A model generated the notes under the pieces. The model was not told the DNA's origin, ran no database searches, and saw only the letters and a list, made by a program, of their open reading frames with translations. Source: Streptococcaceae bacterium (lineage in GTDB: Bacteria; Bacillota; Bacilli; Lactobacillales; Streptococcaceae). From it: a stretch of DNA of 8,292 nt. The stretch lies in contig JAITWV010000373.1 in NCBI GenBank assembly GCA_031285105.1, forward strand, positions 1-8,292, in the 5' to 3' direction. The position numbers were made by a program, and so were the translations under genes. This document shows, piece after piece, positions 1 through 6,804 of this stretch (positions within the stretch are counted from its first letter, which is position 1; the number at the start of each line of letters is the position of its first letter).

Positions 1-256
1 CTTTGTTATAGTGGTCAAAAACAGTTTCGGCAACAGTTGCTGATCCATCAGAAATTGTAGTATGTGTATGTAATGCTGCTCGGTACTGCCCGAATGTTTC
101 CCAATTTACGTTTTCATAAGGGTTGTAAATTACGAAATCGTTCTCATTTTGTGGTGCGCTTGTTATAGCATGAACACTCATTGGTAACGTGCTAAAACCT
201 AAAATTGCTGTTGAAGCGAGCGTTAAGCCTTTTTGTGCTAATTTGAATCTCTTCAT
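1..256 (-). CDS. Secreted PHP-domain phosphoesterase, N-terminal fragment (cut by window edge)
   Basis: Reading leftwards from an ATG at 254-256, 85 codons are open and continue past base 1, so the C-terminus lies outside the window. The start is supported by a GAAAGGA ribosome binding site at 269-275. Residues 1-30 form a signal peptide: basic MKRFKLAQK, a hydrophobic stretch, and a likely cut after SVHA. The mature part carries HTHTTISDG at residues 63-71, the first metal-binding motif (HxHxxxSDG) of the PHP superfamily. PHP enzymes are metal-dependent phosphoesterases acting on nucleotides, sugar phosphates or phosphorylated proteins. Export suggests an extracellular or wall-associated phosphatase role; that is inference, and the remaining metal ligands are not visible here. 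The gene is separated from the WxL-type unit by a terminator, so it is probably transcribed on its own. Family confidence is good; substrate unknown. Confidence 0.8.
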   Translation of the reverse strand, partial: MKRFKLAQKGLTLASTAILGFSTLPMSVHAITSAPQNENDFVIYNPYENVNWETFGQYRAALHTHTTISDGSATVAETVFDHYNK

Positions 257-308
257 TTTTAGTTATTTTCCTTTCGCTTGTTATAATTCTATTTTGAAGG
301 AAAGATTG

Positions 309-322
309 TGGTAACGATATCA
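309..322. promoter_or_regulatory. Candidate cre site (CcpA operator) in the PHP gene leader
   Basis: TGGTAACGATATCA fits the symmetric core TG--A-CG-T--CA of catabolite-responsive elements, with deviations only in the left-arm weak positions. It lies about 53 bp upstream of the PHP start codon, where CcpA could block transcription. No convincing -35/-10 pair was found beside it, so this is a motif match only. Confidence 0.35.
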
Positions 323-422
323 TTTAATTAAAAGTTAAAATAAAATTAATAAATAACTATAATTACGTTAAATATAACTTGATATAAGTATTATTGGTTT
401 ATTGAAGAAATTAAAGTAGTTA

Positions 423-459
423 AAAAAACCAATCTTCCTTAAGAGTTGATTGGTTTTTT
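423..459. terminator. Bidirectional rho-independent terminator
   Basis: A 12-bp perfect stem (423-434 pairing with 448-459) encloses a 13-nt loop. The CCAATC/GATTGG core is flanked by an A-run on one side and a T-run on the other, so it can terminate on either strand. It lies about 70 bp after the stop of the WxL-interacting protein gene and ends that minus-strand unit before the PHP gene. Confidence 0.85.
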
Positions 460-529
460 ATTATTTTTAAACATCTAAACATAAAAAACTAATAATTGCA
501 GATTAATACACATCTAATTAAATCTATAA

Positions 530-1546
530 TTATTCATGTCTACCTTTTGTTCTTTTCTTATTACGATTAACTAACAAAATGAATATAAACATACCAATCC
601 CAATTATAGCACCTAACACGTAAAGTAGCGTAGTATTTTTCGCCTCAACACTCGTAATCTTACCAACATTGTCCACAGTTATTTTGAATTCTTGAGTCGT
701 TTTTTCATCTCCATTTTTCTTTGTCAGTTCAAATGTATATTCATGTCCATTTCTTAAAGGCTCTTTTGAAATTAAAGGAATCGAAACTTGCGCAAAAGGC
801 ACAATCGTTCCATTGTTAATATCTACTTGCGCAACTTTTTTTCCATCCTTATCTTTAATTGCACCGTGGAGGTCAACATTTTTCACAATATTTTGCGTTT
901 CATTTTTTAAGGTAAATGCTTGCTTGTCTACGGTTAATTTATCCATCGAAATAGACAACTCATTACCTGATTTCACCTCATTGCCTTCTAAAACTAAAGC
1001 AAATGCGTAGTTATAAAGGTTGACAATACTTGCTTTTTGCTCATCAGCACTTGGTTTTCTTGTAACGTTAATTCCGCCAATTTGCACTCCATCCCAAAGG
1101 TTATCTGGGACTTTGACTATCAGTGGAAATTCAATTGATTCGTTTGGCTTTAATTCGATTGTCACTTCTTTTGGTGTTTTTTTATCGCCAAGTAAAACCT
1201 GAGAATAAAAATCAAAAGCTGGTTTGGTCGAAAGTAATTTTAATGCACTTTTTTTATCTAAGCCATAATCAACCACCAAATTTTGATTGGTTATCGCTTG
1301 ATTGGCTGAGATGGTAAAGGTATTTTTTTTCTCACCATTCGTAATTTTCAAAACTAAGTGGATATCCTTACCCGCTTCAGGTTTCAAACGCCAATAACTT
1401 AATGAATTGTCCGTTTGATGCTTTTCTAATACCGCAATTGCTGAAAAGCCCACCTCATCAGCTTGGGTTAGTTTTGCGCTAATTAAAAAGAATGCTAAAA
1501 TCGTTGTTAAATAAATAATTGCTTTCATTTTGCTTTTTTGAAACAT
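530..1546 (-). CDS. WxL-interacting membrane protein (DUF916/DUF3324, WxLIP family)
   Basis: A 338-residue single-pass surface protein. The start at 1546 is chosen over an in-frame ATG 33 bases upstream because AGAGGTGG at 1552-1559 sits correctly before it, and the upstream ATG would overlap the previous gene. Residues 1-29 are a signal peptide (cut after LTQA). Residues about 30-155 match the DUF916 peptidoglycan-binding domain, including the DGVQIGGINV stretch near 152-161; about 170-290 match the DUF3324 host-binding domain. A membrane helix at about 306-326 is followed by a basic cytoplasmic tail (NRNKKRTKGRHE). In known WxL loci such proteins bind WxL-domain proteins and peptidoglycan and tether the complex at the wall-membrane interface. 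It follows the adhesin gene by 22 bp, so the two are surely co-transcribed. Length and architecture are typical of the family. Confidence 0.9.
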   Translation of the reverse strand: MFQKSKMKAIIYLTTILAFFLISAKLTQADEVGFSAIAVLEKHQTDNSLSYWRLKPEAGKDIHLVLKITNGEKKNTFTISANQAITNQNLVVDYGLDKKSALKLLSTKPAFDFYSQVLLGDKKTPKEVTIELKPNESIEFPLIVKVPDNLWDGVQIGGINVTRKPSADEQKASIVNLYNYAFALVLEGNEVKSGNELSISMDKLTVDKQAFTLKNETQNIVKNVDLHGAIKDKDGKKVAQVDINNGTIVPFAQVSIPLISKEPLRNGHEYTFELTKKNGDEKTTQEFKITVDNVGKITSVEAKNTTLLYVLGAIIGIGMFIFILLVNRNKKRTKGRHE

Positions 1547-1568
1547 ATTTTCCACCTCTATTTTTTGA

Positions 1569-3584
1569 TTAAGGGCCACTATTTATTGAATATTGAAATG
1601 TGCCTGTATTCGTGCCTGTTTGTAACTTTAATGTATTGTTTGCTTGAATATTCAATCCTTGATTTGTAGCAAAAGTCATCGTATATTGATTGCCTTGTCC
1701 GCTCATTTTAATAAAAGAAGGCAAGTTCGTATCAGACACAACTGAGGCGATTTTTGCTGCTTGATTTAAATTCAGGGCTATTTGGTTGCTTGTAACAGGA
1801 TCAATCCACATGAAGTGGACTTTATCAGCAATGTTATTATTAATCATGGTTATCGTTACGTTAAAACTTGGTGCTTGTCCACGGTCATCTCGTGCAACTA
1901 ACGTTTGAATATCCTTTCCAGCAATATTTCCTGAAAACGAACCATCCAATGGAAGATTTCCAAGACCTATGTCAAAACTTCTGGTCATTGTTGAAAGATT
2001 TCCTAACATACTAGTGCCTAATGGTTGATACCAAGAAACATATTTAGCATTGTTTATCGCTGTCATGTCTGCCCCATTATAAGGATTTGGGGTTAAATTG
2101 TTGATTGGTGTGTTAGTGCCAAGTCCAGTGATTGTACCTGTGTTTTGGCGATACCAAATGTCGTTAGTTGCTAAGTTTGAGGCATTTGGTGGAGTTAAAG
2201 TATAGGTTGTGTCAAAAGTGGCGTTATTGACTGAGGAATGAGTTCTTAGGCCATTTCCAGTGATTGTTATTGGAAAACCACTGACATCGGCATTAAATAC
2301 TTTCCCGCCCACGGTATTCAGTGTAAAGGTACTAGAATCATTTATCGTTACGCTACTTCCGCTTCCGGGTGCTCCTGATAAAAGAGGATAATTTGCATTT
2401 AAATTATTTAGTAAAACTTGCGAACCTGGTGCAAAATTCCAATTTACTGGTCCATTATTAAATAAATTTAGCCCAATTGAGCCACCACCAGTTGATGCAA
2501 CAAACTTTCCGTTGTTACCAACCGTTAAACTCCATGAAGTATAACCTAACCACATCCACCAGTTATTAAAACGAGTTGCGGTATTTACGGTACCATTAAT
2601 AATAAAACTTGCATTGTTGCCGATAATCCAATTCAATGATCCTGTGTTATTGTCGTCGTAATACATGGTATATGTTTTATTCAAATTCCAAATTAAATTC
2701 GCATTATCTCCTACTTTCAGTGTTGCATTTCTATGCCCAACAGCATAAATCGGCTGATCATTCCCCCAAGATTGCTCAACTGTGGTGGTGCCATTGACTA
2801 CTTCAATCCAAGCCCCTCCTTCAATCCATTCTCCTTGGTTATCAGCACCAGCCGCATCACTGATATCATTAAAATTATTGTTTTGATTTATTATAAATTT
2901 ATTTGTTCCAGTAAATAAAATCTTTCCTTGATCATTACGAATTGGCATCGCTGCATAAACTGGATGACCATTGACAACCGTAACATTGTCGTAAACAAAA
3001 GTAGCTGAAGCAGCATACGTCGGGTCATTCATATTGGGAATTGAATCATATTTTCCGACCGCCTGAAAAATCCCTCCGGTTATTACGTTGATAATTTTTG
3101 CATTACTTACTTCTAATCGAGTGGCTGTTGTAACCCCTGTTCCAACTCGAAAAGCCCCACGTCGCCAGCCTGCTCCAACTCCATTGTCCACGCCAGTATT
3201 ATAATAAGTATCATTATTTGGTGTCACGCTCAGATGTAAAGTTTTACCATTGCCAAAAATTTTAACATGTTTGCCTTCAACCACTCGTGCGCCACCATTT
3301 GCGGTATTCCAATATTCATACCCACCTAAACTAGGATCACCTGGAATATCCGCCGTAACAAAATAATAAATGGTATTATTAGAAGCTGTATCGGGTGTAA
3401 CGCCATTATAAGTATCAATCATATCCTTCCAAGATGCTACATTATAATATTTCGCTCCCGCAGCACCCGTAATCGAGCCATCTATATCTGTAGTAGCAGT
3501 CAAAACCGCAGCATCTATTGGTGTATGAATCAGAAAAATTCCACAAAATAAAATAAACAATAGCAAAGACTTAATTTCACACAT
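1569..3584 (-). CDS. Pectate-lyase-like adhesive surface protein with degenerate WxL-like C-terminus
   Basis: A 671-residue secreted protein; the ATG at 3582-3584 has a strong GGAGGG site at 3592-3597. Residues 1-25 are a signal peptide (cut near PIDA/AV). Residues about 45-500 are rich in Asn, Gly, Thr and aromatic residues with repeating short beta-strand patterns (AKIINVITGG, ATFVYDNVTV, ASFIINGTVN), as in the parallel beta-helix 'pectate lyase-like adhesive domain' of Lactobacillales and Listeria surface proteins; no lyase active site is claimed. Residues about 530-671 resemble a WxL wall-binding domain in layout: a DDRG motif (566-569) where WxL proteins have DxRG, and a terminal QYSI near the end where they have TWTL. 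The diagnostic Trp residues are absent. No LPXTG anchor is present. First gene of a two-gene unit with the WxLIP protein, its probable tether. Likely an adhesin; the ligand is unknown. Confidence 0.8.
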   Translation of the reverse strand: MCEIKSLLLFILFCGIFLIHTPIDAAVLTATTDIDGSITGAAGAKYYNVASWKDMIDTYNGVTPDTASNNTIYYFVTADIPGDPSLGGYEYWNTANGGARVVEGKHVKIFGNGKTLHLSVTPNNDTYYNTGVDNGVGAGWRRGAFRVGTGVTTATRLEVSNAKIINVITGGIFQAVGKYDSIPNMNDPTYAASATFVYDNVTVVNGHPVYAAMPIRNDQGKILFTGTNKFIINQNNNFNDISDAAGADNQGEWIEGGAWIEVVNGTTTVEQSWGNDQPIYAVGHRNATLKVGDNANLIWNLNKTYTMYYDDNNTGSLNWIIGNNASFIINGTVNTATRFNNWWMWLGYTSWSLTVGNNGKFVASTGGGSIGLNLFNNGPVNWNFAPGSQVLLNNLNANYPLLSGAPGSGSSVTINDSSTFTLNTVGGKVFNADVSGFPITITGNGLRTHSSVNNATFDTTYTLTPPNASNLATNDIWYRQNTGTITGLGTNTPINNLTPNPYNGADMTAINNAKYVSWYQPLGTSMLGNLSTMTRSFDIGLGNLPLDGSFSGNIAGKDIQTLVARDDRGQAPSFNVTITMINNNIADKVHFMWIDPVTSNQIALNLNQAAKIASVVSDTNLPSFIKMSGQGNQYTMTFATNQGLNIQANNTLKLQTGTNTGTFQYSINSGP

Positions 3585-3591
3585 TTTTCCA

Positions 3592-3597
3592 CCCTCC
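3592..3597 (-). promoter_or_regulatory. Ribosome binding site of the adhesin gene
   Basis: GGAGGG on the minus strand, 7 nt before the ATG at 3584. It fixes the start of the adhesin and is the strongest Shine-Dalgarno site in the window. Confidence 0.8.
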
Positions 3598-3607
3598 GCT
3601 TTAATTT

Positions 3608-3636
3608 CTAACTATGCTTTATTATAGCATGGTTAG
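3608..3636. repeat. Inverted repeat over the -10 box, candidate operator
   Basis: Arms CTAACTATGCT (3608-3618) and AGCATGGTTAG (3626-3636) match at 10 of 11 positions around a 7-nt centre. The centre and the inner end of the right arm contain the -10 element of the adhesin promoter, so a dimeric repressor bound here would block RNA polymerase. No T-run follows on either strand, so it does not look like a terminator. Confidence 0.55.
3621..3629 (-). promoter_or_regulatory. Extended -10 promoter for the adhesin-WxLIP unit
   Basis: On the minus strand the sequence reads TGCTATAAT: a perfect TATAAT (3621-3626) with the TGn extension. No good -35 hexamer lies 16-18 bp upstream, which is usual for extended -10 promoters. 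Transcription would begin near 3614, giving a leader of roughly 30 nt ahead of the adhesin start. Confidence 0.65.
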
Positions 3637-3705
3637 GAAAATAACTGTTGCTAGAGGTGAAGTGCAGTATGTATGCTAATTGAGTATTTTTTGAGGGCTT
3701 TCATC

Positions 3706-3767
3706 AATAAAATACGAATGTTAAAGCTGTTTTTAAACTAAAACGGCAATAACGTTCGTATTTTATT
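3706..3767. terminator. Long hairpin, bidirectional terminator of the hydrolase unit
   Basis: The outer stem pairs 3706-3723 with 3750-3767 (18 bp, one G-U). After a 2x2 A-rich internal loop, an inner stem pairs 3726-3733 with 3740-3747 (8 bp, one G-U) around a 6-nt loop. A/T runs border both sides. It lies 27 bp beyond the stop of the stalk protein gene. The structure is far longer than a minimal terminator, and its right arm on the minus strand (AATAAAATACGAACGTTA) resembles a segment of the repeat at the right end of the window. Confidence 0.75.
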
Positions 3768-3794
3768 TTTATCTATTGAATTTAATTATATTTC

Positions 3795-4634
3795 TTATTT
3801 AAAAAGCGCCGTATCCTCGGGATTATCTACTTTTTTAGAAGATTCATCATTTCTTAACTTCTTCTTACGCTCACTTCTTACAATTGCATAAATGCCACCA
3901 ATACTTAATAAGAAACCAACAAAACTCAAAGGAATTAAAAACACCCAAAATTCTCTTATCCGTTCGAATTTTTTAACATTTACGTTTGTTTCCTCAACAA
4001 TCGAATTTGTTTTTGAGTTCACTGTCATTTTTTTGGTTTCTTGTGTTTTTACTTCTTCTTTTGTTGTCGAAGTTTGTTCAGTTGAAGAAGTGGTTGTGGT
4101 TGTAGTTGCCTGCTCTGTTGTTTGTTCTGCAATTAGATTATCAACATTTTTTTGGGTAAAAACAGTATCTGGTACTTTGAATCGTAAAATCTCCTCATCA
4201 GAATTGGTAATCGCCCAAAAATTTCCTTGCCATGATAAAGGTAAAACACTCAGCACAGAATCTGTTGGTGCTTTAAAGTTTTCTTTCATAAAATCTGGGT
4301 AAAAATCAACCAAAGGGATAACTACTTGGCTATTTTCATTACTAGAGTAAACTTTACTGCTTATTGCTTTTCCACCATCTTCACGTTTTACAGTTAATTG
4401 AATAACGTTATCTGTTGCATTTGCGGGTGTTACTTCTCCATCTTTAAGAAATTGCACAGTCAATATAAGTTGATCTTTTGCATTTTCAACTGCATTTTGA
4501 CGAGTAATTTCAATTCGTTCATTGTTTGTTGGGGTTGTCGCAAAAACAAGACTTTTCAAAGCAAATGATAAACCTATCATGAAAGTAATTATAAAAAGAC
4601 AGACTAGTTTAAGTTTCTTTTTGTTCATCCACAT
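3795..4634 (-). CDS. Type I membrane protein with Thr/Ser-rich stalk, function unknown
   Basis: A 279-residue protein I cannot assign to a named family. Residues 1-32 are a signal peptide (basic NKKKLKL, hydrophobic core, cut near LVFA/TT). Residues about 36-160 form a beta-rich extracellular domain with two Trp near the end (LSWQGNFWAI, 133-142). Residues about 169-220 are a Thr/Ser/Glu/Gln-rich stalk, with TTEQATTTTTTSSTEQTSTT at its core. A membrane helix at about 229-252 precedes a charged cytoplasmic tail (RSERKKKLRNDESSKK). The first ATG is kept; AAAAGGA upstream is a little distant (12 nt), and an ATG two codons in is the alternative. It follows the hydrolase gene by 48 bp with no terminator between, so it is probably co-transcribed. 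Its topology (signal peptide, ectodomain, one helix, basic tail) mirrors the WxLIP protein, but no DUF916 signature is evident. Possible roles are a membrane partner or regulator of the hydrolase; both are guesses. Confidence 0.75.
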   Translation of the reverse strand: MWMNKKKLKLVCLFIITFMIGLSFALKSLVFATTPTNNERIEITRQNAVENAKDQLILTVQFLKDGEVTPANATDNVIQLTVKREDGGKAISSKVYSSNENSQVVIPLVDFYPDFMKENFKAPTDSVLSVLPLSWQGNFWAITNSDEEILRFKVPDTVFTQKNVDNLIAEQTTEQATTTTTTSSTEQTSTTKEEVKTQETKKMTVNSKTNSIVEETNVNVKKFERIREFWVFLIPLSFVGFLLSIGGIYAIVRSERKKKLRNDESSKKVDNPEDTALFK

Positions 4635-4682
4635 TGTTTATCCAATTCCTTTTCTACTCGTTTTTACTTCATTTATCTTTCA

Positions 4683-6704
4683 TTATTTTGGTGCAATATA
4701 GGTAACATCTGATGAAAATGCAATTTGATCTGGAATGATTCTGTAAGAAACCACACCTAATCCTTTGACATTACTTTCAGAAATCAACACACCATCTGGG
4801 CCAATCGCTTCAACAAAAGCTACGTGTCCGTAAGTAGCATCTGCTCCTGCGACTCCTGGGGCAAATGACATCGCATCTCCTACTGCTGGAATGTGTGAGA
4901 CATCATAACCTTTTGCTAAACCACTTGCGCCCCAATCGCCACCATTACCCATAAAATCATCAACACTTCCACCTAATTGAGCGATACGGTTAAAGACATA
5001 CCAAGTGCATTGTCCAACTGGATAACTACCTGAAGTATTATAATTTATGCCATCATACGGCGTTAATTTCATTTCATCACGATAAGCTTGTGGTAAGTTT
5101 TGAATTTCAGAATAAATTTGTGTGTTGACATCAAGTGCTGCATTTACATCAAATTGAGTCAAATGGTAAGCTGCGATGATTGAGTTTAATTTTTTATTGT
5201 ATTGTGTATCAGTTGCATATTTCCCAGTTAAAAATTGAGTGGCTTGTAAATAATTTTTTGCTTCGCTTTTCCATGTACCTTGGTAGAAATGATCGTTTCC
5301 TGAAAGTCCACCACGCAATAAGCTAACGTAATCTTTCAACGATTCTTCATAGTTTGGATATTTTCTGAAATTGGCATCAATTATATACATACCGCCAGAA
5401 CCATTATCCTCAGCAGTTGGTAAATTCACTGCTTGTCCTTGATAGGCACCTTTTACCCCGAAGATATTGTAATTGGGCGCACTTGCCAGACCACTTGTTC
5501 CAGAACCGCTCTCTAAAATCGCTTGGGCAATCATAACAGAAGCAAATAAGTCGTATTCACTTGCTAGTTTTCTTGCCGATTTACTAATTTCATCAATAAA
5601 AGCTTGGGTTTGTGGGTTGGCTTTTGTATCAAAAGAGGCAGCGTAAGTATCAATATAAGTCTGACCTTTTTTCGTTAATACTCGCTCTTGCTGGTGAACT
5701 GCAAAACTTGGAGCATATGCAGAAGTTTTCTTTTCTAATGTTTCAATATGAACGCCTGTTTCTTTTTGCCATTTGTTTGTTGTGTGTTCTTTTGAAGATA
5801 AAATATATTTTCCTTGACCAAGATAAATAGCACTTTGCGTGATTTCACCTTTACTATTTTGCCAAACGAGTAAATCACCAATTTGTGCTGTTTCAATTGT
5901 AGCGATTTTTCCAGATTTTGCTAATTCGCCTTGTGTGTTTCCTAATTGAACACCATAAATTTCTTGATAAACTTCATTAATAAATGAAAGATTAGAATAA
6001 GTTGCTTTGTTGTTTGCATCTACTTTTCCATCATCTGAATAACCAAATCCCAGACGAGTTAAAGTAGCTGATAACATTGCAGCATCATTTTTCGTTTTTA
6101 ATGTTGATAATAATGGCAATTCAAATCCATCTAAATTTGAAAATGTCAGACTATCAGCTTTTAAACTTTCATCTAAATTGCTTGGTGTTTGTGGTGAAGC
6201 TGGGTGCGTCGGGGTTTCAACAGTTGATTGTGTAACATTACTTGAGTCTGTTGTACTTCCTGAGTTATCAGTATTACTTGAGTCTGTTGTATTACCTGAA
6301 TTATCAGTATTGCTTGAGTCTGTTGTATTTCCTGAATTATCAGTATTGCTTGAGTCTGTTGTGTTACCTGAGTTATCAGTATTGCTTGAGTCTGTTGTTG
6401 CGCCTGAATTATCAGTATTGCTTGAATCTGTTGTAGTGCCTGCGTTATCGGCGTTACTTGAGTCTGTTGTGTTTTGCGTTTCATTAGTCGTGTCAACTTG
6501 CGTTGTTTGTGCCAAACTAGGAGCTTCCTGAACGTCAGCAGCTGCCAATTGTGCACCTTGAGAGCCTATTATCCCTGTTAGTAACACACTTGCCACTGCT
6601 TGCTTTGGTAGAGCAAAAAATTTATTCTTTTTCACTATTTTTTCTTGAGCTAGGTTTGCTCCTAAATTTTCTAGAATCTCCTGCTTTTCTTTTTTATTTA
6701 ACAT
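4683..6704 (-). CDS. Secreted modular peptidoglycan hydrolase: repeat linker, NlpC/P60-like, GH73 glucosaminidase, CHAP
   Basis: A 673-residue exported autolysin-like enzyme. The start at 6704 follows AAAAGGAG at 6716-6723; an ATG 66 bases upstream lacks a binding site and was rejected. A long signal sequence (about 35 mostly polar and charged residues, then a hydrophobic core) ends near QLAAA (residue 56). Residues 79-156 are six 12-residue repeats (TTDSSNTDNSGN type) plus a partial one. Residues about 180-346 look like an NlpC/P60 domain without its catalytic residues. Residues about 366-518 are a GH73 glucosaminidase with AQAILESGSGTSGLA and NYNIFGVKG; the likely catalytic acid is Glu398. 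Residues about 560-673 are a CHAP amidase/endopeptidase: GQCTW gives Cys566, YGHVAFVE gives His627, and SESN supplies the third polar residue. The enzyme should cut both glycan and peptide parts of the wall. First gene of a unit with the stalk protein. No LysM or SH3b wall-binding repeats are visible, which is unusual for such an enzyme. Confidence 0.92.
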   Translation of the reverse strand: MLNKKEKQEILENLGANLAQEKIVKKNKFFALPKQAVASVLLTGIIGSQGAQLAAADVQEAPSLAQTTQVDTTNETQNTTDSSNADNAGTTTDSSNTDNSGATTDSSNTDNSGNTTDSSNTDNSGNTTDSSNTDNSGNTTDSSNTDNSGSTTDSSNVTQSTVETPTHPASPQTPSNLDESLKADSLTFSNLDGFELPLLSTLKTKNDAAMLSATLTRLGFGYSDDGKVDANNKATYSNLSFINEVYQEIYGVQLGNTQGELAKSGKIATIETAQIGDLLVWQNSKGEITQSAIYLGQGKYILSSKEHTTNKWQKETGVHIETLEKKTSAYAPSFAVHQQERVLTKKGQTYIDTYAASFDTKANPQTQAFIDEISKSARKLASEYDLFASVMIAQAILESGSGTSGLASAPNYNIFGVKGAYQGQAVNLPTAEDNGSGGMYIIDANFRKYPNYEESLKDYVSLLRGGLSGNDHFYQGTWKSEAKNYLQATQFLTGKYATDTQYNKKLNSIIAAYHLTQFDVNAALDVNTQIYSEIQNLPQAYRDEMKLTPYDGINYNTSGSYPVGQCTWYVFNRIAQLGGSVDDFMGNGGDWGASGLAKGYDVSHIPAVGDAMSFAPGVAGADATYGHVAFVEAIGPDGVLISESNVKGLGVVSYRIIPDQIAFSSDVTYIAPK
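6237..6470 (-). repeat. 36-bp in-frame tandem repeat (six full units plus part)
   Basis: Six complete 36-bp units (6255-6470) and a truncated one encode TTDSSNxDNxGx. The central units are nearly identical at DNA level and the outer ones have drifted (NADNAGT at the N-terminal end, SGS then NVTQS at the C-terminal end), which is usual for repeats that grow and shrink by slippage or unequal recombination. The peptide is a flexible, acidic, hydroxyl-rich linker, probably spanning the wall and a candidate for O-glycosylation. Confidence 0.9.
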
Positions 6705-6715
6705 CAATAAATTTT

Positions 6716-6723
6716 CTCCTTTT
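6716..6723 (-). promoter_or_regulatory. Ribosome binding site deciding the hydrolase start
   Basis: AAAAGGAG on the minus strand, 11 nt before the ATG at 6704 (8 nt before an adjacent in-frame TTG). The upstream in-frame ATG at 6770 has nothing comparable, so the protein begins MLNKKEKQ. Confidence 0.75.
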
Positions 6724-6731
6724 ACAAAGTA

Positions 6732-6753
6732 AGCAATAAAATAAATTATTGCT
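6732..6753. repeat. Inverted repeat in the hydrolase leader
   Basis: AGCAATAA (6732-6739) and TTATTGCT (6746-6753) are perfect 8-bp arms around a 6-nt spacer, just upstream of the hydrolase ribosome binding site. It could be a protein-binding site or a weak leader hairpin; AT-rich context makes chance possible. Confidence 0.35.
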
Positions 6754-6804
6754 ATGTATAAAGTCTTCATGTTCTATGTGTAACAAAATTTGATTTATTG
6801 ATGT

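Noticed and set aside
1547..1579. Upstream ATG for the WxL-interacting protein
   Set aside because: It would overlap the adhesin gene and add 11 polar residues before the signal peptide, while AGAGGTGG sits correctly before the ATG at 1546.
1569..3584. Active pectate lyase or other polysaccharide lyase
   Set aside because: The beta-helix-like pattern is there, but no lyase catalytic signature could be identified, and the context is a WxL-type adhesin locus.
3892..4302. 136-codon plus-strand open frame opposite the stalk protein gene
   Set aside because: Its Val-rich stretch is the antisense of the Thr-rich stalk; there is no binding site, and the minus-strand gene has a clear signal peptide and membrane helix.
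6237..6470. CRISPR-like regularly spaced repeats
   Set aside because: The 36-bp units are head-to-tail with no spacers, lie in frame in the hydrolase gene and encode a low-complexity linker.
6178..6531. Plus-strand and alternate-frame open frames across the repeat region
   Set aside because: They are shadows of the 36-bp repeat, with repetitive LLESVVLPELSV-type translations, no ribosome binding site, and a strongly supported gene on the opposite strand.
6705..6770. Upstream ATG for the hydrolase
   Set aside because: No Shine-Dalgarno precedes it, and the extension spans the inverted repeat and the real binding site.
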